Assembly (NCBI RefSeq): GCF_001704415.2
Contig: NC_030817.1
Span: 36,343,550 to 36,407,549, forward strand
Length of the DNA: 64,000 nucleotides
From: Capra hircus
Taxonomy: Eukaryota > Chordata > Mammalia > Artiodactyla > Bovidae
Direction: 5' to 3'
Shown: one piece after another, positions 11,565 through 22,424 of the stretch
Numbering within the stretch: the stretch's first letter is position 1
Layout of the letters: each line of letters begins with the position of its first letter
Position numbers and translations under genes: made by a program
Notes under the pieces: generated by a model
Database searches by the model: none
What the model was told of the DNA's origin: nothing
What the model saw: only the letters and a program-made list of their open reading frames with translations

Positions 11565-11871
11565 GTGAAAGTGAAAGTTTCTCAGTTGTGTCTGACTCTT
11601 TGCAACCCCATGGCATATACAGTCTATGGAATTCTCCAGGCCAGAATACCGGAGTAGATAGCCTTTCCCTTCTCCAGGGGATTTTCCCAGCTCAGGGATC
11701 AAACCCAGGTCTCTCACATTGCAGGCAGATTTTTTACCAGCTGAGCAACCAGGGAAGCCCAAGAATAGTGGAGTGGGTAGCCTATCCCTTCTCCAGTGGA
11801 TCTTCCCAACCCAGGAATCCAAATGGGTTCTCCTGCATTGCAGGCAGATTCTTTACCAACTGAGCTATCGA
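11565..11871 (-). mobile_element. Dimeric-head Bov-tA SINE, minus strand
   Basis: Reading plus strand: tail tgaaagtgaaagtttctcag, Bov-A core, first tRNA-like head ending ggaagccc near 11759, then a second copy of the 'agtggagtgggtagcctatc' spacer and a second head ending near 11871. Flanks carry a 7-bp repeat agtggtt (11558-11564 and 11872-11878). The architecture mirrors the plus-strand dimers at 3253 and 40427. Confidence 0.88.
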
Positions 11872-11901
11872 AGTGGTTAATGCTCTTCAAACTCCCTAAA
11901 T

Positions 11902-12355
11902 CAGGGGTCCCCAACTACCAGGCCTCGATACTGTTCCATGGCCTTTTAGGAACTGGGCTGTGCAGCAAGAGATGAGCTGTGAGCAAGCGAAGCTTTATTT
12001 GTATTTAGAACTGCTCCCCATCGCTTACATTACTGCCTGAGCTCTGCCTCCTGTCAGATCAGCAGTGCCTCTAGATTCTTATAGGAGTGCGAACCCTACT
12101 GTGAACTGCACATGTGAGGGATCCAGGTTGCGAGCTTCTTATGAGACTCTAACGCCTCATGATCTGATTTTGCCTTATGGTGAGTTGTATGATTATCTCA
12201 TTGCATATCACAATGTATAATAGTAGAAATAAAGTACATGATAAGTGTAATGTGCTTGAATCATCCCCAAACCATCCCCCACCTACCCTGTGGTCCATGG
12301 AATAATTGTCTTCTATGAAACCGGTCCCTGGTGCCAAAAAGTTTGGGGATCAGTG
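11902..12355 (+). mobile_element. hAT-superfamily non-autonomous DNA transposon, full length
   Basis: The termini are imperfect inverted repeats: caggggtccccaac at 11902-11915 against gtttggggatcagtg at 12341-12355. They are flanked by 8-bp target duplications ccctaaat (11894-11901) and tcctaaat (12356-12363), 7 of 8 identical. An 8-bp duplication with CAG-type ends is characteristic of the hAT superfamily. The internal text (gaactgggctgtgcagcaag; accggtccctggtgccaaaa) belongs to a widespread placental-mammal family whose exact name I do not assert. A partial relative lies at 44931. No transposase is encoded. Confidence 0.8.
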
Positions 12356-12427
12356 TCCTAAATAACAAGTCAGATGTTTCATAGTCCCTCTGGAGAAGCT
12401 GTGCCCTTCCTCTGAGGAACATTGGAC

Positions 12428-12600
12428 AATTCATTTATTTATTCATTCATCTATTGTTTATTTAGCTCCTACTGTGTGCCAGTCATTGCTCCTACAGTAT
12501 GCTAGTCACTGGATATTTGAGACTGCATAAAGTAGGTAAAGTTCCCCCTTTGTGGAACTTACATTCTTGAAGGAGGAGAGGGCTATAAGTGAATAAATAT
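12428..12600 (-). mobile_element. L2 LINE 3' end, minus strand
   Basis: Starts with the reversed L2 tail (ttcatttatttattcattca), then 'agctcctactgtgtgccagt', 'ctagtcactggatatttgag' and 'gtggaacttacattcttgaa', the standard antisense L2 3' order. 12601-13119 carries no named repeat. Confidence 0.75.
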
Positions 12601-13119
12601 ACCCAGAATATTGCTTGATGATTGTAAGTACTCTCAAGAAAAGTCTCAGGGTGATGTAGTGGAGAGTAACGGTAGGTAGAGCACTGCCTCTGGTGGGGAG
12701 ATCCGGGAAGTGTTTCTGGGCAAGTCACTATGAAAGTAAGAAATGAAAGATGAGAAGACAGAGATGGGTCTTTCAGGTAGAGTAAACAGCAAATGCAAGC
12801 ACCTATAGGCAGGCAGGAGCTTGGTGTGCTCAAGGGGAGAAGGGCATCATGCCAGGAACATGATGTGGGGAAAGGAGAGTGGTGCAGGGTGAGGTCTTGG
12901 TGAAAAGATGGAGACAAGGAGCAAAGGATTAGGGAGGGGAAGAGGGGGCACGGGAGGAAATAGTTCCATGATCAAACTTTACTGAAGTCTCCTAGAACGG
13001 AGGCTTCCGATTAACGTAGGTTGATGCCTTGCCCCTCAGGCACCTGAGAGAAAGTTCAGGAGACTAATACAAAGGGAACTTGCCAGGAAAAGGAACACTA
13101 GAATTTTGGTGGTAACTTT

Positions 13120-13336
13120 ACTCATTGGAAAAGACCCTGATGCTGGGAGGGATTGGGGGCAGGAGGAGAAGGGGATGACAGAGGATGAGATGGCTGGATG
13201 GCGTCACCGACTTGATGGACTTGAGTCTGAGTGAACTCCGGGAGATGGTGATGGACAGGGAGGCCTGGCGTGCTGCGATTCATGGGGTTGCAAAGAGTTG
13301 GATATGACTGAGCAACTGAACTGAACTGAACTGAAC
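13120..13336 (+). mobile_element. BovB LINE 3' end
   Basis: Matches 1927-2138 of the first BovB copy: cattggaaaagaccctgatg, the aggaggagaaggggatgaca block, ggatgagatggctggatggc, and the terminal (ctgaa)n at 13315-13336. Only about 215 bases survive, a strong 5' truncation. Confidence 0.92.
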
Positions 13337-13457
13337 TTACTTTGGAAAACACACAAAAAATCCTCATTTTATTCATCTTCCTGGTGGATGAAAGTAAAAT
13401 GGAGCCACTAGAAATCTTTTGAAAAATCTATTTCAATTTCTCCTCCAGAAGTTTCTA

Positions 13458-13590
13458 AAATTATATATATATTATATATAATTATATAAAAATATAATAT
13501 ATATACATTTAAATAATGTATGTGTGGTTTAATATATAAATATCTGTAATGTGTTACATGTATATATTTACATACCTGTTATATACACAG
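13458..13590. repeat. AT-rich low-complexity/TA microsatellite tract
   Basis: Interrupted (TA)n with tatatatat cores at 13463-13505 and again at 13532-13570. No element boundaries can be recognised. Confidence 0.8.
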
Positions 13591-14205
13591 TCTTATATTT
13601 CTATTAAAGGCTTAAAATCAACCACTTTCAATCTGTAGCAATTTTGATATTTTTGAAAATAGGAACATGATATATGAAGTACACTGCTTCCTAGAAATAG
13701 ACACATTGGCAGTAGTTCAGCCTTAATTTCCTGACTTTCCAGCCCACACAGGACTCATGACCTTGGTAGTTTCCTGCCAGGTGATGTGACCACAGCAATA
13801 CAGCTCTTTAACTCTGTTGTGGAAGGCATGGTGCTAAAGAGGCCAAGGTCATGGGGTCAAAAGCCAGTGGTTGGTTATCCTTGTTTGGTTACAAGGCCAG
13901 GAATTCATTTAGCCTGTTTAGGCACATGTGCCTTTGGCTGTGAGGAACCCAGGGGACATGTATCAGTGGACAGGACAGATATGTTATGGTCACGGGCATG
14001 TGGGACAGCAGAGGGTTGCCTCACAGTAGCTCCCACAGAGACACTCTGAGGCTCCTGTTTGGTCTGCAAAATCCTGTGATAGTTGAGAAATTCAATGGAG
14101 AGGTATATTCTGAAAAAATGTTACTCTTCATGGAGGCTCACTCATTGGGCAAGTCAGGTTTTGCTGTGTTTGCTAGGATGACCTTGTCTATCTACTGTAT
14201 TCAAC

Positions 14206-14429
14206 GTGCATGCATGCTCAGTCACTTCAGTTGTGTCCAACTCTTTGAGACCCTATGGACTGTAGGCCACAAGGCTCCTCTGTCCATGGGATTTTTCAGG
14301 CAAGAATACTGGAGTGGGTTGCCATGCCCTCCTTCAGGGGACCTTCCCGACCTGGGTATTGAACCGGTGTCTCCTGCATCTCCTGCATTGCAGATGGATT
14401 CTTTACCCACTGAGCCACTTGGGAAGCCC
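14206..14429 (-). mobile_element. Bov-tA SINE, minus strand
   Basis: Tail gtgcatgcatgctcagtcac, full core (aagaatactggagtgggttg near 14303), head with a duplicated tctcctgcatctcctgcatt segment at 14370-14390, ending gggaagccc at 14429. No clear target duplication. Confidence 0.9.
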
Positions 14430-15180
14430 TTCTGCCTCAGAAGAGTGCATAAACATTTTATGGGGCTGCACAGTTTAGATTAAGTAAGTACATAATTTGT
14501 CAAAGTGTTAAAAAAGATGATGGGAAAAAATACTGCATTGTATTATTAAGTATTCAAATATGGTGTGAATGTTTAAGGCAGTGAAGGCCAAAGGGGTGAG
14601 TTCAAGGAGGTGGTTTGGGTTTGGAGGTACTTTTGCGTCTAGAGGAATTCTTTCCATGACCTCAATGACTGAGCACTGAAGAGGGAGTCTTCTCCTTCAA
14701 GGCCAAAGATGGTTGAGATGCCAGGTGCTTTTATTTTTCAACTCTGGTCCAAAGAGAGGCTTGACTTGGGCTAGAATTGCAGTCAGTCAAAAGAGAAAGC
14801 AGTAAACTGAATAAGTCACCAACATGGTGATGAGTACTCTTTAGGGATGAACCAGGGCACTGAGAAGCCAAAAAACCCTAGATATATTCATCAAGGTGAG
14901 GGCTCCTGTGGCGCCATTATCTGCCAGAGGTGACACCAGAGCTTCCAGCCCCTGCCCCATTGTCCCACTTTAGGCTTACCTGGCTGATTTCCTTGGTGGA
15001 GGAAAGTGTTTCTCTTTTGGCTGGTTGGTCTTCCCCCCAACCAACACTGTGGTTTTGTAGGGTTTTGCTCAGAGATTTTTTCCCACAAGGTAGACCAGTG
15101 GTGTTGATCACTTTTAGGCCAAGGATGCCAAGTTCTATCTTTAAGCAGGCAGGCCATTCTGGGTGAGTTTGCTGAGAGGT
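14430..15180. other. Unique sequence, no gene recognised
   Basis: No transposable element was recognised. Frames here are open on both strands for up to ~170 codons, but they run into the SINE at 15194 and show no domain, so I treat them as chance. Confidence 0.4.
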
Positions 15181-15193
15181 ATGGTATATGTGC

Positions 15194-15410
15194 GAGATTC
15201 CCTGGTGGGTCAGTGGTAAAGAATCCGCCTGCCAAGCAGGAGACCTGGGTTTGATCCTTGGGTCAGGAAGATCCCCTGGAGAAAGGAAATGGCAACCCAC
15301 TTCAGTATTCTTGCCTGGGAAATCCCTGGATAGAGGAGCCTGGTGGGCTACAATCCATCGCGGGGTTGCAAAAGAGCTGGACATGACTTTAGTGACTAAA
15401 CAGCAACGAC
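15194..15410 (+). mobile_element. Bov-tA SINE
   Basis: Head gagattccctggtgggtcag, B-box-like gggtttgatcc near 15248, full core and tail ending in gactaaacagcaacgac. Target duplication atggtatatgtgc (15181-15193) and atggtatacatgc (15411-15423) agree at 11 of 13 bases. Confidence 0.93.
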
Positions 15411-15936
15411 ATGGTATACATGCACCCAAAGACTGTTGGACTCTGAACTTTCATGGGGAACTACTTGAAAGCACTGGCAAAGTAGTCACTGAACACTAGG
15501 TCTAAAGACAGCTGCATATTACCTTAATAGAACAAAAGACTTCTCCACTGCTCCTCAAAAGGATTAGTGCAAATCATTGTGCTAAGAGGAGGAAAATGAA
15601 AATACTCCTGCTGGGAGACAGACATCAATAAATCATGCCAGGCTTCTTTAAAATGGTGCACTTGAAAACTAAGGAAATTCATGTAAAAGATGTGTTTCCT
15701 GAAGGTCACAAACCTAAAGGTACATGGTATCACTAGACCTGTTTCTAGGTCCCCACCAACGTACTTAATCATTCATGCTCTCCTCCGTGAAATGTTGATT
15801 TTCTCCTGGTTTAATTGACAGAAATACAAGGATAAGGGAAAAGTGTTTGAAAAATAATGAATATACTTGGAGATAGTCAGTGTAAACATATCCATTGCTC
15901 AGGTCGTATAAAAGTTTGGATGGAGAAGACTGGGGA

Positions 15937-16072
15937 AGATGTTATGGAAGAGAAAGGCTACTGCCTCTTGGTGGAAGTTAAAAGTGCTGGGCTGGGAGGG
16001 AACTAGATGTCATGGAAGAGAAAGGCTACTGCCTCTTGGTGGAAGTTAAAAGTGCTGGGCTGGGAGGGAACT
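15937..16072. repeat. 68-bp tandem duplication
   Basis: Unit 1 (15937-16004) and unit 2 (16005-16072) are identical except for one T/C difference in the seventh base. The unit begins agatgt and ends gggagggaact. It is not part of a recognised element. Confidence 0.95.
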
Positions 16073-16089
16073 TGCAGGCTCTTTTATCT

Positions 16090-16335
16090 CAGGCTGGCAG
16101 TTCACATGTCAGCTCTGAAGTCAGATGCCTCCATTCAAATCCCAGCATTTCCAGTCACTTCCATGAAGGCTTGGGGAAAAGAGTTAACCTCTTTAGGACC
16201 ACATACCTCATCAGTTAAATGGTACCTATTTCATCGGACTCTTATGTGAGGACTAAAGGAAATAATGTAAAGCTTGTCAAGTGCTTCACTCTTTGCTGGG
16301 TAAATGTGAGCTCTCAATAAACGGTAATTGTCAAT
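16090..16335 (+). mobile_element. MIR SINE, near full length
   Basis: Sense MIR order: 'agctctgaagtcagatgcct' near 16111, 'agttaacctctttaggacca' near 16182, 'acctcatcagttaaatggta', 'gtgaggactaaaggaaataa' near 16246, and 'gagctctcaataaacggtaa' near 16308. Confidence 0.75.
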
Positions 16336-16607
16336 CTGAAGTCATGCTGTAGGAGAAAATATACGGACAGCTTGGCAAGGAGTCTCCATTCTTCTTGTAG
16401 GCTATAAATGTAAAGTTGACACACACTATTGTCTGTATTCTAAGCTGTAACTGTCATTGTGTCACAAGACACCGTTTCCCCCCTTGTTTTCCTCATCTTC
16501 TGGCCTATGCTGCTGATCTACTTTGCTTTCTCTTATCTGGAGTCTAAATTAGGATGGATTAACATTAAATTAATATTAATAATAGTATTAATACTAAAGT
16601 CCCTCTG

Positions 16608-16822
16608 GGGCTTCCCAGGTAACTCAGTGGTAAAAAATCTGCCCGCAATGCAGGAGACATGGGTTCGATCCCTGGATCAAGAAGATACCCTGGAGAAGGA
16701 AGCAGCAACCCACTCCAGTATTCTTGCCTGGGAAATCCCATGGACAGAGGAGCCTGGTGGGCTGCAGTTCATGGGATTGCAAAGAGTCAGACGTGACTTA
16801 GCAACTAAACAACAACAACAAC
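16608..16822 (+). mobile_element. Bov-tA SINE with (aac)n tail
   Basis: Intact B box ggttcgatccc at 16662-16672; the first head bases read gggcttcccaggtaactcag. The core and tail are complete and end in (aac)n at about 16806-16822. No target duplication was resolved. Confidence 0.92.
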
Positions 16823-17649
16823 ACACCTCAGTAATCTTTGTGGAACGTTTTCCAAACTAATGACAAGCTCAAATTGATCTAAATATACGTTCATGTATCT
16901 TACAAAGAAGGAAGATACAAAACTTTATTTCTAAAATTGTAATATATACGTGATGCACATGAAGACATGTGTGAGTAAATGTAACACCATAATTAATGGG
17001 GCAACCTAGATGCCAGATACTAAATGAGTTCCATGGACTATTTCAGCAACTCAGCTCTACATATTCTCTCTTCTCCAATTTCATGGATTTAGGATTTCAG
17101 TATCAAAGAAACAGTCATAGGAGAGTGATAGAGCGTCGATGGAATTGATTTCTAAAATGAATATCCTTAAGGGTTTAAAAACAATTGGTGTATCCCAAAT
17201 GCACAGCATCCTTGCATTTAACTTTTTTTTGAATCGTTGTACTTTGTTATCCATAGTTTCAGATTATTGTGGAGTACTTTAGAATTCTTTAGGATGAACA
17301 ATGGGAGAAGCATATTCATTTTTATTATAGTTTCTAAATTGCCAAGTTAATTATTAAAATGAGGCTTCCTTGCTTAGGGAGCTCTCCAGTAACTCTTGCA
17401 CACTGAGTCAGCGTGGAAGGCAAGTTGCTTTCGGAAGATCTAAAAAGTCCAACTGTAACACTAGGCTTCCCCTTACAGTTTGTGTGTTTACGGCCAACAA
17501 AGACTAGAAAAGTGTTTGGGGGGCTATCGGGGGGTTTGATTTTTAATTCAGAGAGCAAACTATTTTCAGCTCTACACCAGATCTCCATTGGTCCAAAAGG
17601 AAAGGCCTAGCAAGCCACGGCTATTCCAGGGACCAAATAAATCCTGAAG

Positions 17650-18600
17650 GAAAATATTGTATCGTTCTATTTATTCCCGTGTCAGGAGTTTATTGATTGA
17701 GTGAGCTCTCCTGTAGCTCGGGCAGCCTTTGATCTGCCAGGGAGAAATTGGGTTTGGGATTTTGGCGGAAGGGAGGGGAGGAGGTTGGGGAAGGATTTGG
17801 AATGTAATGGCCCTTGTTATCTGTAGTGGCCAGAGACGCCCTGACACGGGCCAGCTCAGAGCTGCTGCTGGGGAGGAGCGGAGGCCAGGGCATGGCCGGC
17901 AGAGCTGAAGGCTAGGGCTTTGGCATTTTCAACGGGGGAAGCACTTAGTTAAAGCCGCTGGAGTGATTTCTTGCTGCTAATAGATTTGTTTCTTTAGAGG
18001 CAGATAAGTAAAGGAAACGATGACTTTTAAGTGAATAGTTCCCCTGCGCAGGGCTGGTTAGTGTCAGCTAGTCTGGTGGCAGGAAATACCAATGGTTTTT
18101 TCTTTATTTTTGTAGCCCAGTGACAAAAGGCTTTGCTGTCTCCCCTCCCCCGTCCCCACCTTCCCACCCTCTCTCCTTCTCGCCTACAAAACGCAGACGC
18201 TGGCCCCTCTGCCTGCTGGTGGAGGGCCAAGGCTTGTCTGAAAGCCGTTTAAGTAATTGCTCATAATTGCACATGTTTCCCCGACTGGGCTTTTACCTCT
18301 CCACCCCTGAAATTAAAAGGGGCCAAAGATGTGTGACCTTCTTCTAATGGGATGGGTTCTGGAACAAAGGAATTCAAGGAGGAGGCCCAGGGCCTTTATC
18401 AGGGCTCATCTCTGACAGCTGGCCCAGGCCTGGGGGAGCAGCAGGCTTGTCCTTTTTCACGTTGGAGGGGAGCAGGGGTGAGAGGGAAGTCTTCCTCCCC
18501 AAGCCTCACAGTTTTGTGTGGTGTGTCTTGAAGTTCTCACTTCTCTTTCTTCCAACACTCAGCCTGAACATAAAATCATTGCTGATGCCAAACACTCTTT
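17650..18600. other. Repeat-free block, candidate regulatory sequence
   Basis: Almost 1 kb without any recognised transposon, in a window where such elements are dense. Local composition alternates AT-rich motifs (cataattgcacatgtttccc near 18262; ctgctaatagatttgtttct near 17974) with GC-rich patches (18120-18200). No exon with splice sites is evident. A regulatory role is inference from repeat exclusion only. Confidence 0.3.
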
Positions 18601-18699
18601 AATTCTAAAAGGACTGACTGACAACGCCCCACGGCAGCTGGGGAGGGCAGCCTCTCCTGGATGACTCCTTATCTCTTGGATAATTCACTTTGTTTCTCA

Positions 18700-18832
18700 T
18701 CTGCAGGTTCCTCATCTGAGAAACAGGGATGATGGGATAATGCCACCTGTCAGAGGGATTGGAGATAATATATGCAATGCACAGCATGGCATTCAGGAGG
18801 AGTTCAATAAATGGTTATTGTTTCCTAAACAT
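18700..18832 (+). mobile_element. MIR SINE 3' part
   Basis: 'ggttcctcatctgagaaaca', 'gggattggagataatatatg' and 'gttcaataaatggttattg' follow sense MIR order. Confidence 0.65.
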
Positions 18833-18880
18833 AATTTCTCCATGTCATTTCACTCTTGTTCCTTTTATCTCTCTGAACTG

Positions 18881-19085
18881 TATGCGTGTGTACTCAGTTG
18901 CTCAGTCATGTCTAACTCTTTGCGATCCTGTAGACTGTAGGCTGCCAGGTTCCTCTGTCCATGGGATTTCCCAGGCAAGAATACTGGAGTGGGTTGCTAT
19001 TTCCTTCTCCAGGAGATCTTCTGAACCCAGGGATCCAACTGGCATCTCTTGCATTGGCAGATGGATTCTAAATACCTGGGAAGCC
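18881..19085 (-). mobile_element. Bov-tA SINE, minus strand
   Basis: A perfect 12-bp target duplication ctctctgaactg (18869-18880 and 19086-19097) bounds the insertion. Core intact; the head is shortened near 19068 (gattctaaatacctgggaag), so the A-box side of the tRNA-like region is partly deleted. Confidence 0.94.
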
Positions 19086-19191
19086 CTCTCTGAACTGAGG
19101 AGAGACAACTTCTAGGCCTTGAATTTCATGACCTGAATTAAACTCCATAGAATTAGAAACACAGAAAGGAATTTTAGAACTGTCTATTCTA

Positions 19192-19348
19192 CATTAGAAC
19201 CACCTGGGGAGTTTTTCAAACTACTGCTGCTCAAGCCACATGTCTAGAGATTCTGATTTATTTGGTCAGGGGGTAGGATCCAGGGGTTAGTCTGTTTGTA
19301 ATGTGATTCAGCATCATTTCAGTGTGCAAGCAGAGTTGAGAACCACTG
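19192..19348 (+). mobile_element. MER5A-like hAT DNA transposon
   Basis: 'attagaaccacctggggagt' near 19193, 'agattctgatttatttggtc' near 19249 and the terminal 'gagttgagaaccactg' at 19333-19348 match the MER5A pattern. The 5' end with its inverted repeat is lost. Confidence 0.7.
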
Positions 19349-19414
19349 ATGGTGTTGAACCCCCTCATTTCACAAATGAGAAACCTCAGTGAAGCCAAAA
19401 GGGATCAGTTCTCG

Positions 19415-19757
19415 TGAGAGTCCATTGGATAGCAAGGAGATCAAACTAGTCAATCCTAAAGGAAATTAACCTTGAATATTCACTGGAAGGACTGATGCTG
19501 AAGCTCCAATACTTTGGCTCCATGATGCAAAGAGCCACCCCTTTTCAGGTGGCTCTTGGAAAAGACCCTGATGCTGGGAAAGATTGATGTCAGGAAGAGA
19601 AGGGGGAAACAGAGGATGAGATGGTTGAAAGGCATCACTGACTCAATGGACATGAGTTTGAGCAAACTCTGGGAGATAGTGAAGAATAGGAACCCTGGTG
19701 TGCTGTAGTCCTTGGGGTTGCAAAAATTGGACATGAATTAGTGACTGAACAACAACA
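19415..19757 (+). mobile_element. BovB LINE 3' end with local hairpin mutation
   Basis: Follows BovB from 'gagagtccattggatagcaa' to a (aac)n-type end at 19757. Compared with 1795-2130 it lacks the short segment around the 'cattgg' of that copy and carries instead a perfect inverted repeat at 19530-19557. Confidence 0.9.
19530..19557. repeat. 10-bp perfect inverted repeat inside BovB
   Basis: Arms aagagccacc (19530-19539) and ggtggctctt (19548-19557) flank the 8-base loop ccttttca. Other BovB copies in the window do not have the second arm. Confidence 0.85.
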
Positions 19758-19784
19758 ATTCCTTCATTAGCTCATAGATCCATC

Positions 19785-19870
19785 CAGCTGTGCGTGCAGC
19801 ACCAAATACATATTGAGTGTTTACTATGTGTCAGGCAATGTTCTAAACACTGGTGATCAGTTGGTGGATG
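19785..19870 (-). mobile_element. L2 LINE 3' fragment
   Basis: 'tattgagtgtttactatgtg', 'tcaggcaatgttctaaacac' and 'tggtgatcagt' correspond to the antisense L2 3' end. Confidence 0.6.
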
Positions 19871-19980
19871 CATCTCCTCCTAGGAGAGCCTAAGATCCAG
19901 AATGAAGACCTGACTGGGTATAGTTTCCAAGTATCAGATAACTAACCAGTTGCTCTAATTTGCTTCTGTATATCAGTAAA

Positions 19981-20096
19981 CTGGAGGAGGAAATGGCAAC
20001 CCACTCCAGTACTCTTGCCTGGAGAATCCCCATGGACAGAGGAGCCTGGCAGGCTGTAGTCCACGGGGTTGCAAAGAGTTGGATACGACTAAGCAC
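19981..20096 (+). mobile_element. Headless Bov-A SINE (5'-truncated)
   Basis: Begins at ctggaggaggaaatggcaac, so the whole tRNA-like head is absent; core and tail are intact to ctaagcac. The target duplication atatcagtaaa (19970-19980) / ataccagtaaa (20097-20107) matches 10 of 11 bases. Confidence 0.92.
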
Positions 20097-21076
20097 ATAC
20101 CAGTAAAAGTCATGCTCAGGGCGAGGAGCAGCAGGTCATTGGAGATGAGTGGCTGAGAGAGATTAGGCTTCCAGCCTAGGTGGTGCTTTCTCCATGCTGA
20201 GATTCCCGTGATCATTTCTGAATCCAGGCATCACAGAATATTCTAGACTTGAGCTATTTTCTCCAGGCTGTCCTCTTGCCCTCAAATTTGCCTCACACAT
20301 TCGGGCACAGCTCGTAAGCTCCCACCAGATTCTGGGCCTGGAAATCCTGCTGACACAAACAAAATGGAGACAACGTGAAAATTCTGTGCCTCGGTTTATG
20401 CTATTATAGTTAATGATCTGTCAGTGTTTCCATTATAAACCCCTATTTTCAGGGATGTATAACCCAGTCATAAACGTTCTCTCCAGGCTGAGCTTTGGCA
20501 CTTGTGATTTCAGCCTGGGAGCACATGTGTGTGTTGGTGTGTGCATGTGTTTTTACAAGGATATGAGGGAAAAAAATAAGTTAGCCATTTTTAAGCAATG
20601 GATGGTGAGAAATGGGGTGAGGGGAAGGTGGTAATTGATTACAGATGCTCTTTTGATGCTGCCAGGACTTGAAAACTGCTGAGTTGCTTTGCCCCCCAAT
20701 TGGGGATACAAAGGATTGAGATGCTATTCTGTGCCTTAATTTTGTGCAAGAAATGTTAATCAACAAAGTAAAAATCCACATATGAAAGGGGAAAGTATGG
20801 ACCTGGGTAGCTTCCACAAGAACAGGAATTGACTCAAGTCCAAAGGCTATAGGGGCCAGAAACCAATGAATCAGAACAATATGCTTCCAAGTTGAGCTTT
20901 TACCTGGGGCTGGCTGTTTCTATCATCCCCTTTTGCTCTATCCCTAAGTGGTGGGGGTTGAAGAAGGTACAGCAGGGGCTTCCAAGTACCTGTTTCACCT
21001 AGGTTTTGATGGTGGCCGTAGCTCTCATGGTGTGTGGTCGATGGGTGGAATTGTCCATTTTCCGTTTGCATACATG

Positions 21077-21287
21077 AGTGCGTCTCTTCAGTCATGTACA
21101 GCTCTTTGCAACCCCATGAACTGTAGCTCTGCAATCGTCTATCCACGGGATTTTCCAGGCAGGAATACTGTAGTGGGTTGCCATTCCTTCCTCCAGAGGA
21201 TCTTCCTGACACAGGGATCGAATCTGCATCTCCTGCGTCTCCAGCACTGCAGATGGATTCTTTACTGATAAGCCACCAGGGAAGCCC
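21077..21287 (-). mobile_element. Bov-tA SINE, minus strand
   Basis: Tail agtgcgtctcttcagtcatg, core with gggattttccaggcaggaat, head ending gggaagccc at 21287. Flanks share ttgcata (21066-21072 and 21293-21299). The head contains a duplicated tctcctgcgtctccagcact block like the copy at 14206. Confidence 0.88.
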
Positions 21288-21789
21288 TCCCCTTGCATAT
21301 GCAATTCCAGAAGACTTTTGATAATTTGTATTTAATGAGATTATGTTCAAACACTCCCATGAATTGCACCAGGCTTATCAATGTTGGTTAGAATCCAGGA
21401 ATCAAACCGTAACACTCAAAAAGTTGTAAACCCTGAACAAAACAAACAAGCACAACCCCATTTTGTGAACTGCTTTTCCCACAAATTTTCTAGAAAGATG
21501 CTGTTGCTTAAAAATCTAATGGCAATCTTGAACAATGAGGAAATCTCCAGAAGAGAAACAAGGGTGAGTAAAGTCAGAATCTGTTTTGTTCAGAGACATG
21601 CTGGTTCATCAAAGTGTGGAGCTGCACACCTGGCTGATGAGCCCAGTGACAGGATCGCCTTCAACCTCATGGCTCCAAATCATGGTCAGGTAGGGGACAC
21701 AGATGTTTCTAGATCTGCTTTCCCTCATCACTATTCAACACCTGTCTGTGAGGGATAGTACCGTGGATGTGTTTACACATACATATGCA

Positions 21790-22411
21790 CATACTTTTGC
21801 ACCCTGCTTTCTTATGCCTAGAAGGTTCTTCCCTCCGTTTTGCATGTCTAGTTCTTTCTCCTCATGCTAATCTAGGCTTAAATGTCACCTTCCTGGAAGA
21901 GCCCCCTCGACCTCTTGCTCTGTCATGCAGTTTCAGGGGTGTATAAACTACAGCCTAGGGGCCATATCTGCCCATCAACCTATTTTTATATGGCCTGAGA
22001 GTCAAGAATGGTTTTTACATTTTAAATGGTTAAAAAAAGAGAATATTTTGCAACATAAAATTTATGTGAAGTTAAAATTTCAGTGTCCATAAATGAAGAT
22101 TTATTTGAATACAAGCCATGTTAATTATTTACATATTGTCCAAGGTACCTCCAGGCTACAATGGCAGAGTTGAGTCATTGCAATAGAGATTATTTGGCCC
22201 ACAAAACCCAAAGTATTTTCTCTTTGACCCTTAGCAGAAAAAGTTTGTTGACCTCTGCTCTAGTGTAACAATACATTTTAGTTTCTTTATAGCACTCACT
22301 GTTGCTTATAAATTATCTTATTATCTATTTTCTTGTGTATTTATTTGTCTGTCTCCCCACTAAAAATTTGGAGGGCAAACCTTTTCTGTCTTGAGCTGCT
22401 GCATAGTTCAA
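21790..22411 (+). mobile_element. L2 LINE interrupted by a hAT element
   Basis: The left part (21790-21933) has 'ggcttaaatgtcaccttcct' near 21879. The right part (22258-22411) has 'gcactcactgttgcttataa' near 22291 and 'gtctgtctccccactaaaaa' near 22347. The two parts are consecutive in L2 order and are separated by the DNA transposon at 21934. Confidence 0.65.
21934..22257 (-). mobile_element. MER33-like hAT DNA transposon nested in L2
   Basis: Termini caggggtgtataaact (21934) and aaaaagtttgttgacctctg (to 22257) are imperfect inverted repeats. The internal 'acaatggcagagttgagtca' near 22158 is diagnostic of this mammalian family. The family name is recalled, not searched. No convincing 8-bp target duplication is left. 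Confidence 0.65.
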
Positions 22412-22424
22412 GACATAAAGTGGA

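Noticed and set aside
12492..12917. 141-codon minus-strand frame
   Set aside because: Partly inside an antisense L2; serine/proline/leucine-rich composition is typical of noncoding pyrimidine-rich strand.
14917..15429. 170-codon minus-strand frame
   Set aside because: About half of it is the translated Bov-tA at 15194-15410; no independent evidence of coding.
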